Positions 1 through 8,423 of a stretch of DNA of 64,000 nt are shown here, piece by piece. The stretch comes from Ideonella margarita (GTDB taxonomy: Bacteria > Pseudomonadota > Gammaproteobacteria > Burkholderiales > Burkholderiaceae_C): positions 62,001-126,000 of the forward strand of contig NZ_JBBUTI010000012.1 of the NCBI RefSeq assembly GCF_038066635.1, read 5' to 3'. The notes below the pieces were generated by a model. The model was not told the origin of the DNA. It was given only the letters and a program-made list of their open reading frames with translations, and ran no database searches. The first letter of the stretch is position 1. The number at the start of each line of letters is the position of its first letter. The position numbers were made by a program, and so were the translations under genes.

Positions 1-512
1 AGGTGCAGGGCCCGGCCTTGCACGAGGTGTCGGCCCAGCTGTGCCAGGCCCTCACCATGATCCGCGGCATGCTGACCGACCTGCGCCCGGCGCTGCTGGA
101 CGAGCGTGGCCTGGCCGCCGCCCTGGCCAGTGAACTGGGTCAGCATGGCCTGTGCAACATGCCCGTGCGCATGACCTGGGACGTGGACATCGAAGCCGCC
201 ACCTGCCGCTGGCCGCCGCAGGTGGAGTACGCCGCCTTCATGCTGGCCCGCGAGGCGCTGGTGAATGCCCTGCGCCACGCCGACGCCACCGAGGTACAGG
301 TGCGCCTGAGCGGCAACGCGTAGCAGATGAACCTGACCGTGCACGACAACGGCAGCGGCCTGCCCGCTTCTGATGAGGCCGATGTCAGCTTCGGCCTGGG
401 CGTGCTCGGCATGCGTGAACGCAGCCTGTCGGTCGGGGCGCATTTCGCCATTCACAGCCAGCCCGGAAGCGGCACCACGGTGTTGATGCGCTGGCAGTCG
501 GAGCAAGCATGA
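1..512 (+). pseudogene. NarL/DegS-type sensor histidine kinase, C-terminal part, interrupted by an amber codon
   Basis: The reading frame is open from the left edge and encodes the end of a HisKA_3 dimerisation region followed by the HATPase_c domain. The N box (EALVNALRHA) is coded at about 260-290 and the G1 box (HDNGSGLP) at about 340-363. Between them, an in-frame TAG at 321-323 splits the ATPase; the same frame continues to the TGA at 510-512. The flanking protein reads normally on both sides, so this looks like one gene with a single nonsense base (TGG to TAG would restore Trp) rather than two genes. The stop overlaps the ATG of the response regulator by 4 bp (ATGA), as expected for a kinase/regulator operon. 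Phosphorylating that regulator is the inferred role. A sequencing error, a true null allele or amber readthrough cannot be told apart here. Confidence 0.8.
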
Positions 513-1150
513 CCACCGTCTATCTGGTTGATGACCACCTCGTGCTGCGCCAGGGCCTGCAAGCCCTGCTGGAGGCCGCCGGGCACACGGTGGTCGGCGG
601 CAGTGAAGACCCGACCCGCGCGATCGCGGAGCTGATCCGCCTGCAACCGAAGGTCTTGATCCTCGATCTGACGCTGGACAAGCGCTCAGGCTTCGAGCTG
701 CTGGAATACTTGAAGCGCCGGGCCTTGCCGGTGCGCACCGTGGTGCTGACGATGTCGGCCCATCCGCGGCATGTGGGTGAGGCCGTGCGCCTGGGCGTGT
801 CGAGCTATCTGCTGAAGGGCGTGTCGATGGCCGAGGTGCTGAGCGCCGTGGCGCATGCCGAGCGCGGCGAGATGTACTTCACCGCCGAAACCGCCGACCT
901 AGCGGTGAAGGCGCTGGCGCTAGGCGCTGACGAGCCGGCGCTGGCGTCCTTGTCGGCCCGCGAGCGGCAGGTCATCACGCTGGTGGTGCAGGGGCATTCC
1001 AGCGCGGCCATCGGGGCGCTGCTGCACCTGTCGCCCAAGACGGTCGATTCCTACCGCAGCCGCCTGATGGCCAAGCTGGGCGTGCCCGATGTGACGGCGC
1101 TGGTGCGCCTGTCCATCCGCCTCGGGCTGATCGACGTGAGCGGCGCCTGA
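509..1150 (+). CDS. LuxR/NarL-family two-component response regulator
   Basis: 213 aa. The N-terminal receiver domain begins TTVYLVDDHLVLRQG, with the acidic pair near residues 8-9, phospho-acceptor Asp53 (LILDLTLDKRSG) and a conserved Lys near residue 104 (YLLKG). The C-terminal LuxR-type helix-turn-helix (SARERQVITLVVQGHSSAAIG through SPKTVDSYRSRLMAKLGV, with breaks) occupies about residues 145-205. Length and architecture match FixJ/NarL regulators. It is translationally coupled by ATGA to the preceding kinase, its likely phosphodonor. If the amber codon in that kinase is real, the regulator may lack its cognate input. Targets cannot be inferred from the window. Confidence 0.93.
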   Translation: MTTVYLVDDHLVLRQGLQALLEAAGHTVVGGSEDPTRAIAELIRLQPKVLILDLTLDKRSGFELLEYLKRRALPVRTVVLTMSAHPRHVGEAVRLGVSSYLLKGVSMAEVLSAVAHAERGEMYFTAETADLAVKALALGADEPALASLSARERQVITLVVQGHSSAAIGALLHLSPKTVDSYRSRLMAKLGVPDVTALVRLSIRLGLIDVSGA

Positions 1151-1254
1151 GGGCGACAGTCTCCTGCTGGGGCTCCAGGCCCGGCGCGGTTCGCGCTGGT
1201 CTGCTGCATTTCGCGCCCGTGAGATGCTGCTTGTCGCAGGCGGGTGGCCGCCCG

Positions 1255-1315
1255 GGTGTGGTGTGGGCACAGTGCAAGCCATGCACCCGGGGCACTGCGC
1301 ACCGGGCACCACACC
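1255..1315 (+). promoter_or_regulatory. Nested stem-loop in the leader of the DUF6622 gene
   Basis: An outer perfect 9-bp inverted repeat (ggtgtggtg at 1255-1263, caccacacc at 1307-1315) encloses an inner 6-bp stem (cagtgc at 1270-1275, gcactg at 1292-1297) with a 16-nt loop. The outer stem ends two bases before the AAGGAG ribosome-binding site (1318-1323) of the gene at 1331. There is no U-run, so it is not a standard terminator. A role in translation or mRNA stability is inference only. Confidence 0.4.
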
Positions 1316-1330
1316 ACAAGGAGTTTCGTC

Positions 1331-1849
1331 ATGTCGAATGTGCTGCAACACGTGCCGTTTTGGGTCTGGGGTTTGCTGGTCGGCCTCAGCTGGCTGGGCC
1401 TCAAGCAGACATTTCCGCGCCAGGTGTCGCTGGGCCGTGTCACGCTGATGCCGGTGGCGATGCTGGTGCTGTCGTTCACCGGGGTGACGGGCAGTTTTGG
1501 CCGCGGCCCTGCAGCAGGCGTGGCCCTGCTGGCCTGGGCGCTGGGCTTGGTGGCAGCCTTGCTGCTGGTGCGCATCGAGCCCCGCGGCGTGCGTTTTGAT
1601 GCCGCCACCCGTCGCTTCCAGGTGCCCGGCAGCTGGTGGCCGCTGGCGCTGATCTGGATGATCTTCGTGCTGAAGTTCGCCACGGGCATGGCCCTGGCCA
1701 TCCAGCCGGCCCTGGCCGCCGATGCGCTGGTGGCGGGTGGGCTGTCGGGCGTGTTCGGCGCGTTCAGTGGCGTATTCCTGGCCCGTGCCTGGCCGCTGTG
1801 GCGCATGGCCCGCAACCGCATGCAGCAGGCGTTTGACGCAGCAGCCTGA
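1331..1849 (+). CDS. DUF6622-type integral membrane protein
   Basis: 172 aa. The start is set by AAGGAG at 1318-1323, 7 nt before ATG 1331. The protein is strongly hydrophobic with about five membrane segments. It starts with the short motif HVPFWVWGLL, and a later basic loop (RIEPRGVRFDAATRRFQVPG) precedes the last two helices. This matches the DUF6622 family of small inner-membrane proteins that I recognise from Burkholderiales; no function is known. It stands alone, downstream of the two-component pair and behind a structured leader. Family assignment is from memory of the N-terminal pattern. Confidence 0.75.
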   Translation: MSNVLQHVPFWVWGLLVGLSWLGLKQTFPRQVSLGRVTLMPVAMLVLSFTGVTGSFGRGPAAGVALLAWALGLVAALLLVRIEPRGVRFDAATRRFQVPGSWWPLALIWMIFVLKFATGMALAIQPALAADALVAGGLSGVFGAFSGVFLARAWPLWRMARNRMQQAFDAAA

Positions 1850-1863
1850 GGGCGGTTTACAGT
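1833..1863 (+). promoter_or_regulatory. Candidate promoter for the flavin reductase-like gene
   Basis: TTGACG (1833-1838) and TACAGT (1858-1863) with 19-bp spacing. The -10 hexamer ends 6 nt before ATG 1870 and there is no Shine-Dalgarno, so the transcript would start at or next to the ATG. The -35 box lies inside the end of the preceding gene. Confidence 0.4.
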
Positions 1864-1869
1864 CGCCGG

Positions 1870-2517
1870 ATGGCTCATTCCTCTGCATCCGGCAACGCGC
1901 CCGCCCCCAAGCACTTCTACGAGCCCCGGCTGGGCCACGGCCTGCCGCATGACCCGTTCAATGCCATCGTCGGCCCCCGGCCAATCGGCTGGATCTCCAC
2001 CCTCAGCAAGGACGGCGTGGCGAACCTGGCCCCGTACAGCTTCTTCAATGCCTTCAACTATGTGCCCCCGCTGATCGGCTTTTCGTCGATCGGCTGGAAG
2101 GACACGGTGCGCAACATCGCCGATACCGGCGAATTCGTGTGGAACCTCGCCACCCGGCCGCTGGCTGAAGCGATGAACGCGAGTTGCGCTGCGGTGCCTT
2201 CAGACGTCAGCGAGTTTGACCTCGTGGGCCTGGCGCAAGAGCCGTCCAGGCTGGTGAAGCCGCCGCGCGTGGCGCTCAGCCCGGTGGCCTTCGAGTGCCG
2301 GCTGACCCAGATGATCCGGCTGAAGACCGCCGAGGGCGCCGAGGTGGACAGCTGGCTCACCCTCGGCGAGGTGGTGGCGGTGCACATCGACCAGCGCCTG
2401 CTGAAAAACGGCATCTACGACACGGCCGCGGCCCAGCCGATCCTGCGCGGCGGCGGCCCGGCCGACTATTTCGGCATCGACGCCGCGCAGCGCTTCGAGC
2501 TGTTTCGCCCGCGCTGA
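1870..2517 (+). CDS. Flavin reductase-like (DIM6/NTAB) FMN-binding protein
   Basis: 215 aa, single split-barrel FMN-binding domain. The segments VGPRPIGWISTL, NLAPYSFFNAFNYVPPLIGF and EFVWNLAT are characteristic of the flavin-reductase-like family that binds FMN and reduces it or uses it with NAD(P)H. The protein is cytoplasmic with no signal peptide. The first 15 or so residues are variable. It lies 17 bp upstream of an MFS permease and may be co-transcribed with it. No partner monooxygenase is nearby, so the substrate or electron acceptor is unknown. Confidence 0.88.
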   Translation: MAHSSASGNAPAPKHFYEPRLGHGLPHDPFNAIVGPRPIGWISTLSKDGVANLAPYSFFNAFNYVPPLIGFSSIGWKDTVRNIADTGEFVWNLATRPLAEAMNASCAAVPSDVSEFDLVGLAQEPSRLVKPPRVALSPVAFECRLTQMIRLKTAEGAEVDSWLTLGEVVAVHIDQRLLKNGIYDTAAAQPILRGGGPADYFGIDAAQRFELFRPR

Positions 2518-2534
2518 ACTGAGCAGGCGGCCTG

Positions 2535-3773
2535 ATGCGCAGCAACCTGCCCGATGTGACACCGGAGGCGGCACCCGGGCCACGCCATGGTGTGTGGACG
2601 ATGGCGATGTCGCTGGCGCTGGCCTCGGCCGTGTCGCTGGGTCTGTCGCGCTTCGCCTATGCGCTGCTGCTGCCGGCCATGCGGCTGGATCTGGGCTGGA
2701 GCTACGCCACGGCCGGTGCGATGAACACGGTGAATGCCGCCGGCTACCTGTTGGGCGCGCTGTTGATGCCGCGCCTGCTGAGCCGCTGGGATGCCCGCCG
2801 CGTGGTGCTGGGAGCCGGCGCGCTGGCGGCGGTGCTGCTGGCGGGGCATGGGGTGGACGTGAGCGCTGGTGCCACGTCGGGTGCCGCATCCAACGGTGGT
2901 GCGCTGTGGCTGTACGTCCTGCGCGTCCTGCTGGGCGTGGCCAGTGCGGCCAGCTTCGTGGGTGGCGGTGTGCTGGCGTCCCAACTGGCGCTGCAGGTGA
3001 GCAAGCCGGGGCTGGTGCTGGGTTTGTATTACGGCGGCACGGGCCTGGGCATCGTGGCGTCTGCCTTGAGCCTGCCGCCGCTGTTGGCGCACGCCGCATC
3101 TGCCTGGCGTGAGGCCTGGTGGCTGCTGGCGGTGCTGGCGCTGCTGGCCACCGCGGGCCTGAGCGCCGGCACGGCCGGCTGGCGCGTGCCGCCGCCGCCG
3201 GCGGGTGAGCGGGTGCCTGCGCCCTGGCGGCGCCTGGGGTGGGGCCTGGCGGGCTACCTGATGTTCGGCTTGGGCTACATTGGCTACATGACCTTCAACG
3301 TCACGCTGCTGCGTGAGCAGGGCCTGGGCAGCGGTGTCATCACCGGCTTTTACCTGCTGGTGGGCCTGGGCGTCGTGGCCTCGTCGTGGTTGTGGGCCGG
3401 GCTGCTGCAGCGCCATGCCGATGGCCGGCCGATGGCGGTGCTGAACGGTTTGCTGGCGGTGGCCACGGCGCTGGCCGTGCTGGTGCCGGGGCAGACGGTG
3501 TTGGCCTTGTTGTCAGGGGCGCTGTTTGGCAGCGTGTTCTTGTCGGTGGTGGCGTCCACCACGGCGCTGGTGCGGCACAACCTGCCGCGCGCCGCCTGGG
3601 CCTCGGGCATCACCGCGTTCACGGTGATCTTCGCGGCCGGGCAAATCATCGGGCCGGTGCTGGTGGGCCTGCTGGCCGATCGCCTCGGCGGGCTGGCCAG
3701 CGGCCTGTGGTTGAGCACCGGGCTGCTGGCCCTGGGCTCGCTGCTGGCCAGCCGCCAGCGCCAGCTGGGCTGA
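2535..3773 (+). CDS. YbfB/YjiJ-family MFS transporter
   Basis: 412 aa with about 12 transmembrane helices. The first helix region contains SLGLSRFAYALLLPAM and the following helices SYATAGAMNTVNAAGYLLGA, both typical of the YbfB/YjiJ group (MFS_4). The second half carries the usual central loop and a repeated six-helix bundle. It probably exports or imports a small organic solute; the substrate cannot be told. It follows the flavin reductase-like gene on the same strand and ends convergently with the HDOD gene, 20 bp away. Confidence 0.9.
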   Translation: MRSNLPDVTPEAAPGPRHGVWTMAMSLALASAVSLGLSRFAYALLLPAMRLDLGWSYATAGAMNTVNAAGYLLGALLMPRLLSRWDARRVVLGAGALAAVLLAGHGVDVSAGATSGAASNGGALWLYVLRVLLGVASAASFVGGGVLASQLALQVSKPGLVLGLYYGGTGLGIVASALSLPPLLAHAASAWREAWWLLAVLALLATAGLSAGTAGWRVPPPPAGERVPAPWRRLGWGLAGYLMFGLGYIGYMTFNVTLLREQGLGSGVITGFYLLVGLGVVASSWLWAGLLQRHADGRPMAVLNGLLAVATALAVLVPGQTVLALLSGALFGSVFLSVVASTTALVRHNLPRAAWASGITAFTVIFAAGQIIGPVLVGLLADRLGGLASGLWLSTGLLALGSLLASRQRQLG

Positions 3774-3793
3774 GGCCCAGCGGCGCGGCGGGG

Positions 3794-4627
3794 TCAGTGC
3801 AGCAGCTGGTCGACGCCGCTGGTCAGCGTGTCGTAGTCGGCCATGTGGGCCACCAGCCACTCGATGTCGAGGTCCAGGTGCATGTGGTGCATCAGCTCGG
3901 GTTGCAGGTCCATCAGCGTGGTCAACGGGGCCAGGCCACGCTCACCCGCATCGCTCATCACGCTGGCCAGGCGCAGCACCGCGCCGAGCTGCGAAAACGG
4001 CTTTGCTTCCATCGGGTTGGCCGCGGCGGCCAGGCCCTTCACCAGCTCGTCAGGGAAGTGCCAGCGCCGCGCCAGCTCTGCGGTCACCTCCAGGTGAGTG
4101 CACTGCATCAGGGCCATTTCATGGTCGAGCAGGCTGTCGGGGGCGCTGGCGCGTTCTTCGGCCAGGGCCACTGTTTCGGGCTCTGACATCAGCATCAGCA
4201 ATTCGCCGGTGCGCATCACCAGTCCGGCCAGGTAGGCGGTGTCGGGGTCGATGTCGCAGGCCTGGGCCAGCATGCGTGCATGGCCGGCGGTGGCCAGGCA
4301 CTGGCGCCAGAAGCGCAGTCGGTCGAAGTTGCCGGTGTTGGGGAAGGCGCCCGAGACGCAGGCTGCCAGCGCCAAGTCACGCAGGGCGCTCATGCCTATG
4401 GTGGCGGCAGCGTCCTTGATGGTGGAAATGGCATGCCGCGGGCTGTAGCGGGCCGAGTTGGCCATGCGCAGCAGCTTCACGGACAGGCCCTGATCCTGGG
4501 AAATCAGGGCCGCGAGTTCGGTCATGCCCATGCGGTCGTCGTTGAACGATCGCAGCAGCCGGCTGGCCACCTCAGGCATGGAGGGCAGGGCAGTGGGGTT
4601 CGAAAAGAACTTGTCGGTGGTCGGCAT
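3794..4627 (-). CDS. HDOD domain protein (signal transduction)
   Basis: 277 aa. Start ATG at 4627 is chosen because AAGGAG lies just upstream on the minus strand; a longer frame to 4756 lacks such a site. The HDOD domain covers about residues 10-210 (PSMPEVASRLLRSFNDD, ISQDQGLSVKLLRMANS, TIGMSALRDLALA). HDOD proteins are HD-related helical domains usually lacking the metal-binding His-Asp pair, and are tied to stress, motility and c-di-GMP signalling. No output domain is fused. It is transcribed alone, divergent from the hydrolase at 4863. Confidence 0.88.
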   Translation of the reverse strand: MPTTDKFFSNPTALPSMPEVASRLLRSFNDDRMGMTELAALISQDQGLSVKLLRMANSARYSPRHAISTIKDAAATIGMSALRDLALAACVSGAFPNTGNFDRLRFWRQCLATAGHARMLAQACDIDPDTAYLAGLVMRTGELLMLMSEPETVALAEERASAPDSLLDHEMALMQCTHLEVTAELARRWHFPDELVKGLAAAANPMEAKPFSQLGAVLRLASVMSDAGERGLAPLTTLMDLQPELMHHMHLDLDIEWLVAHMADYDTLTSGVDQLLH

Positions 4628-4862
4628 CTGGCACTCCTTCGGGCACACGAAATGATCTGGCACACCTGTGTCGGCGTGACCATTTGTTTCGGCTTTGACG
4701 CCGTCGTCTTGAGCACCAAGAGGGTATGTCCCGGGCTTGAGCGGGCAGGCTGCCAAGCAATTGGCATTGCGGCTGGATTTATGCGGGCTGTCCGTTCATC
4801 GCCCGCCGAGGCATGATGGAAACCTCACCTTCAACCTTGTGATCCCATCCTGGGAGTCGGCC

Positions 4863-5411
4863 ATGAAAGACACCGCCCTGCTGGTCATCGACATCCAACG
4901 CGGCGCCTTCGACGCCCAGCGTTGCCCGCCCATCGACCGCGCCGCTGAGCTTGTCGAGCGCGCGAATGCCTTGATAGATGCTGCCCGCACGTCTGGCACG
5001 CCCATCGTGTTCGTGCAGCACGCGTCCGAGCCCGGTGACGTGTTTGAAGCGGGCTCGGTGCACGCCGAGCTGCACGAGTCCTTCGGCCCTCGGCCCGACG
5101 AGCGGGTGGTGCAGAAGTGGGAATCCAGCGCGTTTGATGGCACCGACCTGCAGGCCCACCTGCAGGGCCTGGGCGTGAAGCAGGTGGTGGTCTGCGGGCT
5201 GCAGAGCGAGTTCTGCGTCAGCAACACCAGCAGGTCTGCGCTGGCGCTGGGCTATTTGGTGCAGCTGGCCGCGGATGGGCACAGCACCTGGCCATCTGGC
5301 GGACGCACCTCGCAGGCCATTTCCGATGAAGTGAATGTGGCGTTGCAGGCAGCTGGTGCGGTGCTGCAGCCCACGGCGGCGCTGGCAGCGGCCATCGAAG
5401 GGCGGCCATGA
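4863..5411 (+). CDS. Isochorismatase-family cysteine hydrolase
   Basis: 182 aa. The catalytic triad pattern of the cysteine hydrolase family is visible: Asp in LLVIDIQRGAF near residue 9, Lys in VVQKWESSAF near residue 83, and Cys in QSEFCVSNTSRSA near residue 118. Typical members hydrolyse amides or isochorismate (nicotinamidase, biuret or N-carbamoyl substrates); the substrate here is not predictable. Start ATG 4863 has GGAG at short distance and matches the family N terminus. It overlaps the downstream GNAT gene by ATGA, so the two are translationally coupled. Confidence 0.9.
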   Translation: MKDTALLVIDIQRGAFDAQRCPPIDRAAELVERANALIDAARTSGTPIVFVQHASEPGDVFEAGSVHAELHESFGPRPDERVVQKWESSAFDGTDLQAHLQGLGVKQVVVCGLQSEFCVSNTSRSALALGYLVQLAADGHSTWPSGGRTSQAISDEVNVALQAAGAVLQPTAALAAAIEGRP

Positions 5412-5944
5412 GCCTGGTGATCCGTGAGTTGAACGACGGCGACGTGGCGGCCTACCGCAGCCTGATGCTGGAGGCCTACGCCACCGTCCCCGATGCCTTC
5501 ACATCGACCCCCGAAGAGCGGGCGGCCGAGCCCGACAGCTGGTGGATCAAGCGCATGCGCCACCCGGCCGGTCTGGGCTTGGCCTTCGGCGCTTTTGACG
5601 GCGACGCTCTGGTGGGCACGGTGGCGCTGGAGTTCGCCAACAAGCCCAAGACCCGCCACAAGGGCCTGGTGATCGGCATGGTGGTGCAAGAGGCTGTGCG
5701 TGGCCAGGGCGCCGGGCGCGCCCTGATGGACGCGGCACTCATCGCAGCCCGGGCGCGCCCAGGGCTGCGCTCGCTGATCCTGACCGCCACCGAAGGCAAT
5801 GAGCCGGCCATCCGCCTGTACCGTAGCTGCGGCTTCGTGGCCTTCGGCACCGAGCCCCTGGCGATCCTGACGCCGACCGGTTTCCGCAGCAAAGTGCACA
5901 TGGTGCTGGACTTGCATCCGAATGCCCCTGTCCCCGGGATGTGA
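5408..5944 (+). CDS. GNAT family N-acetyltransferase
   Basis: 178 aa. The GNAT fold is shown by the acyl-CoA-binding motif VVQEAVRGQGAGRALMDAA (Q/RxxGxG/A), the beta-4 strand VGTVALEF and the C-terminal NEPAIRLYRSCGFVAFG. The N-terminal SLVIRELNDGDVAAYRSL is typical of the family. It transfers an acetyl group from acetyl-CoA to an amine; the substrate is unknown. Coupled by ATGA to the cysteine hydrolase gene, which suggests the two act on related small molecules. Confidence 0.9.
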   Translation: MSLVIRELNDGDVAAYRSLMLEAYATVPDAFTSTPEERAAEPDSWWIKRMRHPAGLGLAFGAFDGDALVGTVALEFANKPKTRHKGLVIGMVVQEAVRGQGAGRALMDAALIAARARPGLRSLILTATEGNEPAIRLYRSCGFVAFGTEPLAILTPTGFRSKVHMVLDLHPNAPVPGM

Positions 5945-6054
5945 ACGATGGCGGACAGGCCTTCGGGGCTTACCCGCAGTTGTCACTGCCGCGACAGGAA
6001 ATAAGCGAACGACCGTGCTAAAAACGGCTTGATGCCCCCGAGGAGACACCCGTC

Positions 6055-7248
6055 ATGGACCTGAATTTCACCCCCGAGGAACTGGATTTCCGCCAGGAGA
6101 TCCGGGCCTGGGTCGCCGCCAATCTGCCGGCTGACCTGAGCCACAAGGTGCACAACGCTCTGCGCCTGTCGCGTGAAGACATGCAGCGCTGGGCCAAGAT
6201 CCTGGGGGCCAAGGGTTGGCTCGGTTATGGCTGGCCCAAGCAGTTTGGCGGCCCGGGCTGGAACGCGGTGCAGAAGCACCTGTTCGAAGAGGAATGCGCG
6301 CTGGCCGGTGCGCCGCGCATCGTGCCCTTCGGCCCGGTGATGGTGGCGCCGGTCATCATGGCCTTCGGCACGCCGGAGCAGCAGCAGCGCTTCCTGCCCG
6401 GCATCGCCTCGGGCGAAGTCTGGTGGAGCCAGGGCTACTCGGAGCCGGGTTCCGGCTCTGACCTGGCCTCGGTCAAGACCCGCGCCATCCGCGGCATCGA
6501 TGCAGCCGGTGACCACTACATGGTGAACGGCCAGAAGACCTGGACGACGCTCGGCCAGTTCGGTGACTGGATCTTCTGCCTGGTGCGCACCAGCACCGAA
6601 GGCAAGCCCCAGACCGGCATCAGCTTCCTGCTGGTCGACATGAAGAGCCCGGGCGTCACGGTGCGGCCGATCATCATGCTCGACGGCGAGCACGAGGTGA
6701 ACGAAGTCTTCTTCGACAACGTGCGCGTGCCCGCCGAGAACCTCATCGGCGAAGAGAACAAGGGCTGGACCTACGCCAAGCACCTGCTGGCCCATGAGCG
6801 CACCAACATCGCCGACGTGAACCGCGCCAAGCGCGAGCTGGAGCGCCTCAAGCGCCTGGCCAAGGCCGAAGGCGTGTGGGACGACATCCGGTTCCGTGAC
6901 CAGGTGGCGCTGCTGGAAGTTGACATCGTGGCCCTGGAAATGATGGTGTTGCGGGTGCTGAGCGCCGAGAAGAGCGGCAAGCAGAGCCTGGACGTGGCGG
7001 GCTTGCTGAAGATCCGCGGCAGCGAGATCCAGCAGCGTTATGCCGAACTGATGATGATGGCCGCCGGCCCGTTTGCCCGGCCGTTCATCCAGGAAGCGAT
7101 GGAGGCCGGCTGGCAGGGCGACCACGTGGGCGCGGCCCACTGCGCGCCGCTATCGAGCACCTTCTTCAACTTGCGCAAGACGACGATTTACGGCGGCAGC
7201 AATGAAGTGCAGCGCAACATCGTCAGCCAAACCGTTCTGGGGGCCTGA
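6055..7248 (+). CDS. Acyl-CoA dehydrogenase, large subunit of a two-gene pair (PimC-like)
   Basis: 397 aa flavoprotein. It has the acyl-CoA dehydrogenase N-terminal helical domain (MDLNFTPEELDFRQEIR), the FAD/substrate signature WWSQGYSEPGSGSDLAS near residues 122-138 and a C-terminal helical domain ending IYGGSNEVQRNIVSQTVLG. GAGGAGAC at 6042-6049 is the ribosome-binding site. Length, start and the tandem arrangement match the large subunit of pimeloyl-CoA dehydrogenase (PimC) described in Rhodopseudomonas; the actual chain length or dicarboxyl preference is inferred. It is followed after 2 bp by the second subunit. Confidence 0.85.
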   Translation: MDLNFTPEELDFRQEIRAWVAANLPADLSHKVHNALRLSREDMQRWAKILGAKGWLGYGWPKQFGGPGWNAVQKHLFEEECALAGAPRIVPFGPVMVAPVIMAFGTPEQQQRFLPGIASGEVWWSQGYSEPGSGSDLASVKTRAIRGIDAAGDHYMVNGQKTWTTLGQFGDWIFCLVRTSTEGKPQTGISFLLVDMKSPGVTVRPIIMLDGEHEVNEVFFDNVRVPAENLIGEENKGWTYAKHLLAHERTNIADVNRAKRELERLKRLAKAEGVWDDIRFRDQVALLEVDIVALEMMVLRVLSAEKSGKQSLDVAGLLKIRGSEIQQRYAELMMMAAGPFARPFIQEAMEAGWQGDHVGAAHCAPLSSTFFNLRKTTIYGGSNEVQRNIVSQTVLGA

Positions 7249-7250
7249 TC

Positions 7251-8390
7251 ATGGATTTCGAATTCTCTGAAGACCAGGTTTCGCTGCGCGACGCGGTGGC
7301 ACGCTGGGTCGACAAGGCCTATGGCTTCGAGCAACGCCGTGCCATCGTGAAGGCCGGCGGCTATTCGGCCGAATCCTGGACCGCCATGGCCGAGCTGGGC
7401 TTGCTGGGTCTGGCGATTCCGGAAGAACAGGGCGGCATGGGTTTTGGTGCCGTGGAAGCCATGGTGGTGATGGAAGAGCTGGGGCGCGGCATGGTGCTCG
7501 AGCCTTACGCGGCCGTGGCCCTGGTGGCCGCGCCGATGCTGGTGCACAGCGCCGCCCCGTCGAAAGACCTGTGGCTGCAGAACATCGCCGATGGCTCGGC
7601 GCTGGTGGTGCTGGCGCATCAGGAACGTGGTGCGCGCCACCGCCTGCAGCATGTGCAGACGACCGCCGAGCAAGACCACAGCGGCAACTGGCGCCTGAAT
7701 GGCCGCAAGAGCCTGGTGCCGGCTGGCCAGCATGCGGGCGCGTTCATCGTGCCGGCCCGTGTGAGCGGCGCCGTGGATGACCCCAGCGGCATCGCCCTGT
7801 TCCTGGTGGCGCCGGGTGTGGGCGTGAGCCTGCAGGGCTACCCCACGCAAGACGGTGCCTGCGCCGCCGAGGTGACGCTGGACGGCGCCACCGGCATCCA
7901 GATGTACGCGGCCGGTGAGGCTTACGCCGTGCTGGAAGCCGCCATCGACCGTGGCCTGGCCGCGCAGGCCGCCGAGGGCGTGGGCCTGATGGACAAGCTG
8001 ACCGCCATCACGGTCGACTACATGAACACCCGCAAGCAGTTCAACGTGACGCTGGCCAGCTTCCAGGCGCTGCGCCACCGCATTGCCGACGTGAAGATGC
8101 AGCTGGAGCTGGCACGCTCGATGAGCTACTACGCCAGCCTGAAGCTGGGCGAGCCGGCGCCGCAGCGCCGCCGCGCCATCAGCCAGGCCAAGGTGCAGAT
8201 CGGCAACTCGGCGCGCTTCGTGGGCCAGCAGTGCGTGCAGCTGCACGGCGGCATTGCCGTGACCGACGAGTACGTGGCCAGCCACTACTTCAAGCGCCTG
8301 ACCATGCTGGAAATGGAATACGGCGACACGCTGCACCACCTGGGTGAAGTGTCGGCCCGCATGCAGGACACCGCCGGGGTGTTTGCCTGA
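7251..8390 (+). CDS. Acyl-CoA dehydrogenase, small subunit (PimD-like)
   Basis: 379 aa. It is a diverged acyl-CoA dehydrogenase: N-terminal MDFEFSEDQVSLRDAVARWV, central domain LGLLGLAIPEEQGGMGFG, and C-terminal domain with MNTRKQFNVTLASFQALRHR and QLHGGIAVTDEYVASHYFKR. Its flavin/substrate loop is less conserved than that of the upstream gene. Such adjacent large/small pairs are known to form heteromeric dehydrogenases (PimCD type), so a complex with the 6055 product is the likely arrangement. The start is 2 bp after the upstream stop, consistent with coupled translation. Confidence 0.85.
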   Translation: MDFEFSEDQVSLRDAVARWVDKAYGFEQRRAIVKAGGYSAESWTAMAELGLLGLAIPEEQGGMGFGAVEAMVVMEELGRGMVLEPYAAVALVAAPMLVHSAAPSKDLWLQNIADGSALVVLAHQERGARHRLQHVQTTAEQDHSGNWRLNGRKSLVPAGQHAGAFIVPARVSGAVDDPSGIALFLVAPGVGVSLQGYPTQDGACAAEVTLDGATGIQMYAAGEAYAVLEAAIDRGLAAQAAEGVGLMDKLTAITVDYMNTRKQFNVTLASFQALRHRIADVKMQLELARSMSYYASLKLGEPAPQRRRAISQAKVQIGNSARFVGQQCVQLHGGIAVTDEYVASHYFKRLTMLEMEYGDTLHHLGEVSARMQDTAGVFA

Positions 8391-8409
8391 GGCCGCATGG
8401 GGCCCGCGC

Positions 8410-8415
8410 TACAGT
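8410..8415 (+). promoter_or_regulatory. -10-like hexamer TACAGT before the RsuA-like gene
   Basis: TACAGT ends 8 nt before ATG 8424 and no Shine-Dalgarno is present. This is one of several identical arrangements in the window that suggest a leaderless or near-leaderless transcript. The -35 region is weak. Confidence 0.35.
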
Positions 8416-8423
8416 GTGGCCCC

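Noticed and set aside
6001..6027. Possible TetR-type operator (AACG-AC-CGTG, plus outer AGC/GCT) upstream of the acyl-CoA dehydrogenase pair.
   Set aside because: The symmetric parts have different centres and no regulator gene is nearby, so I could not support it.
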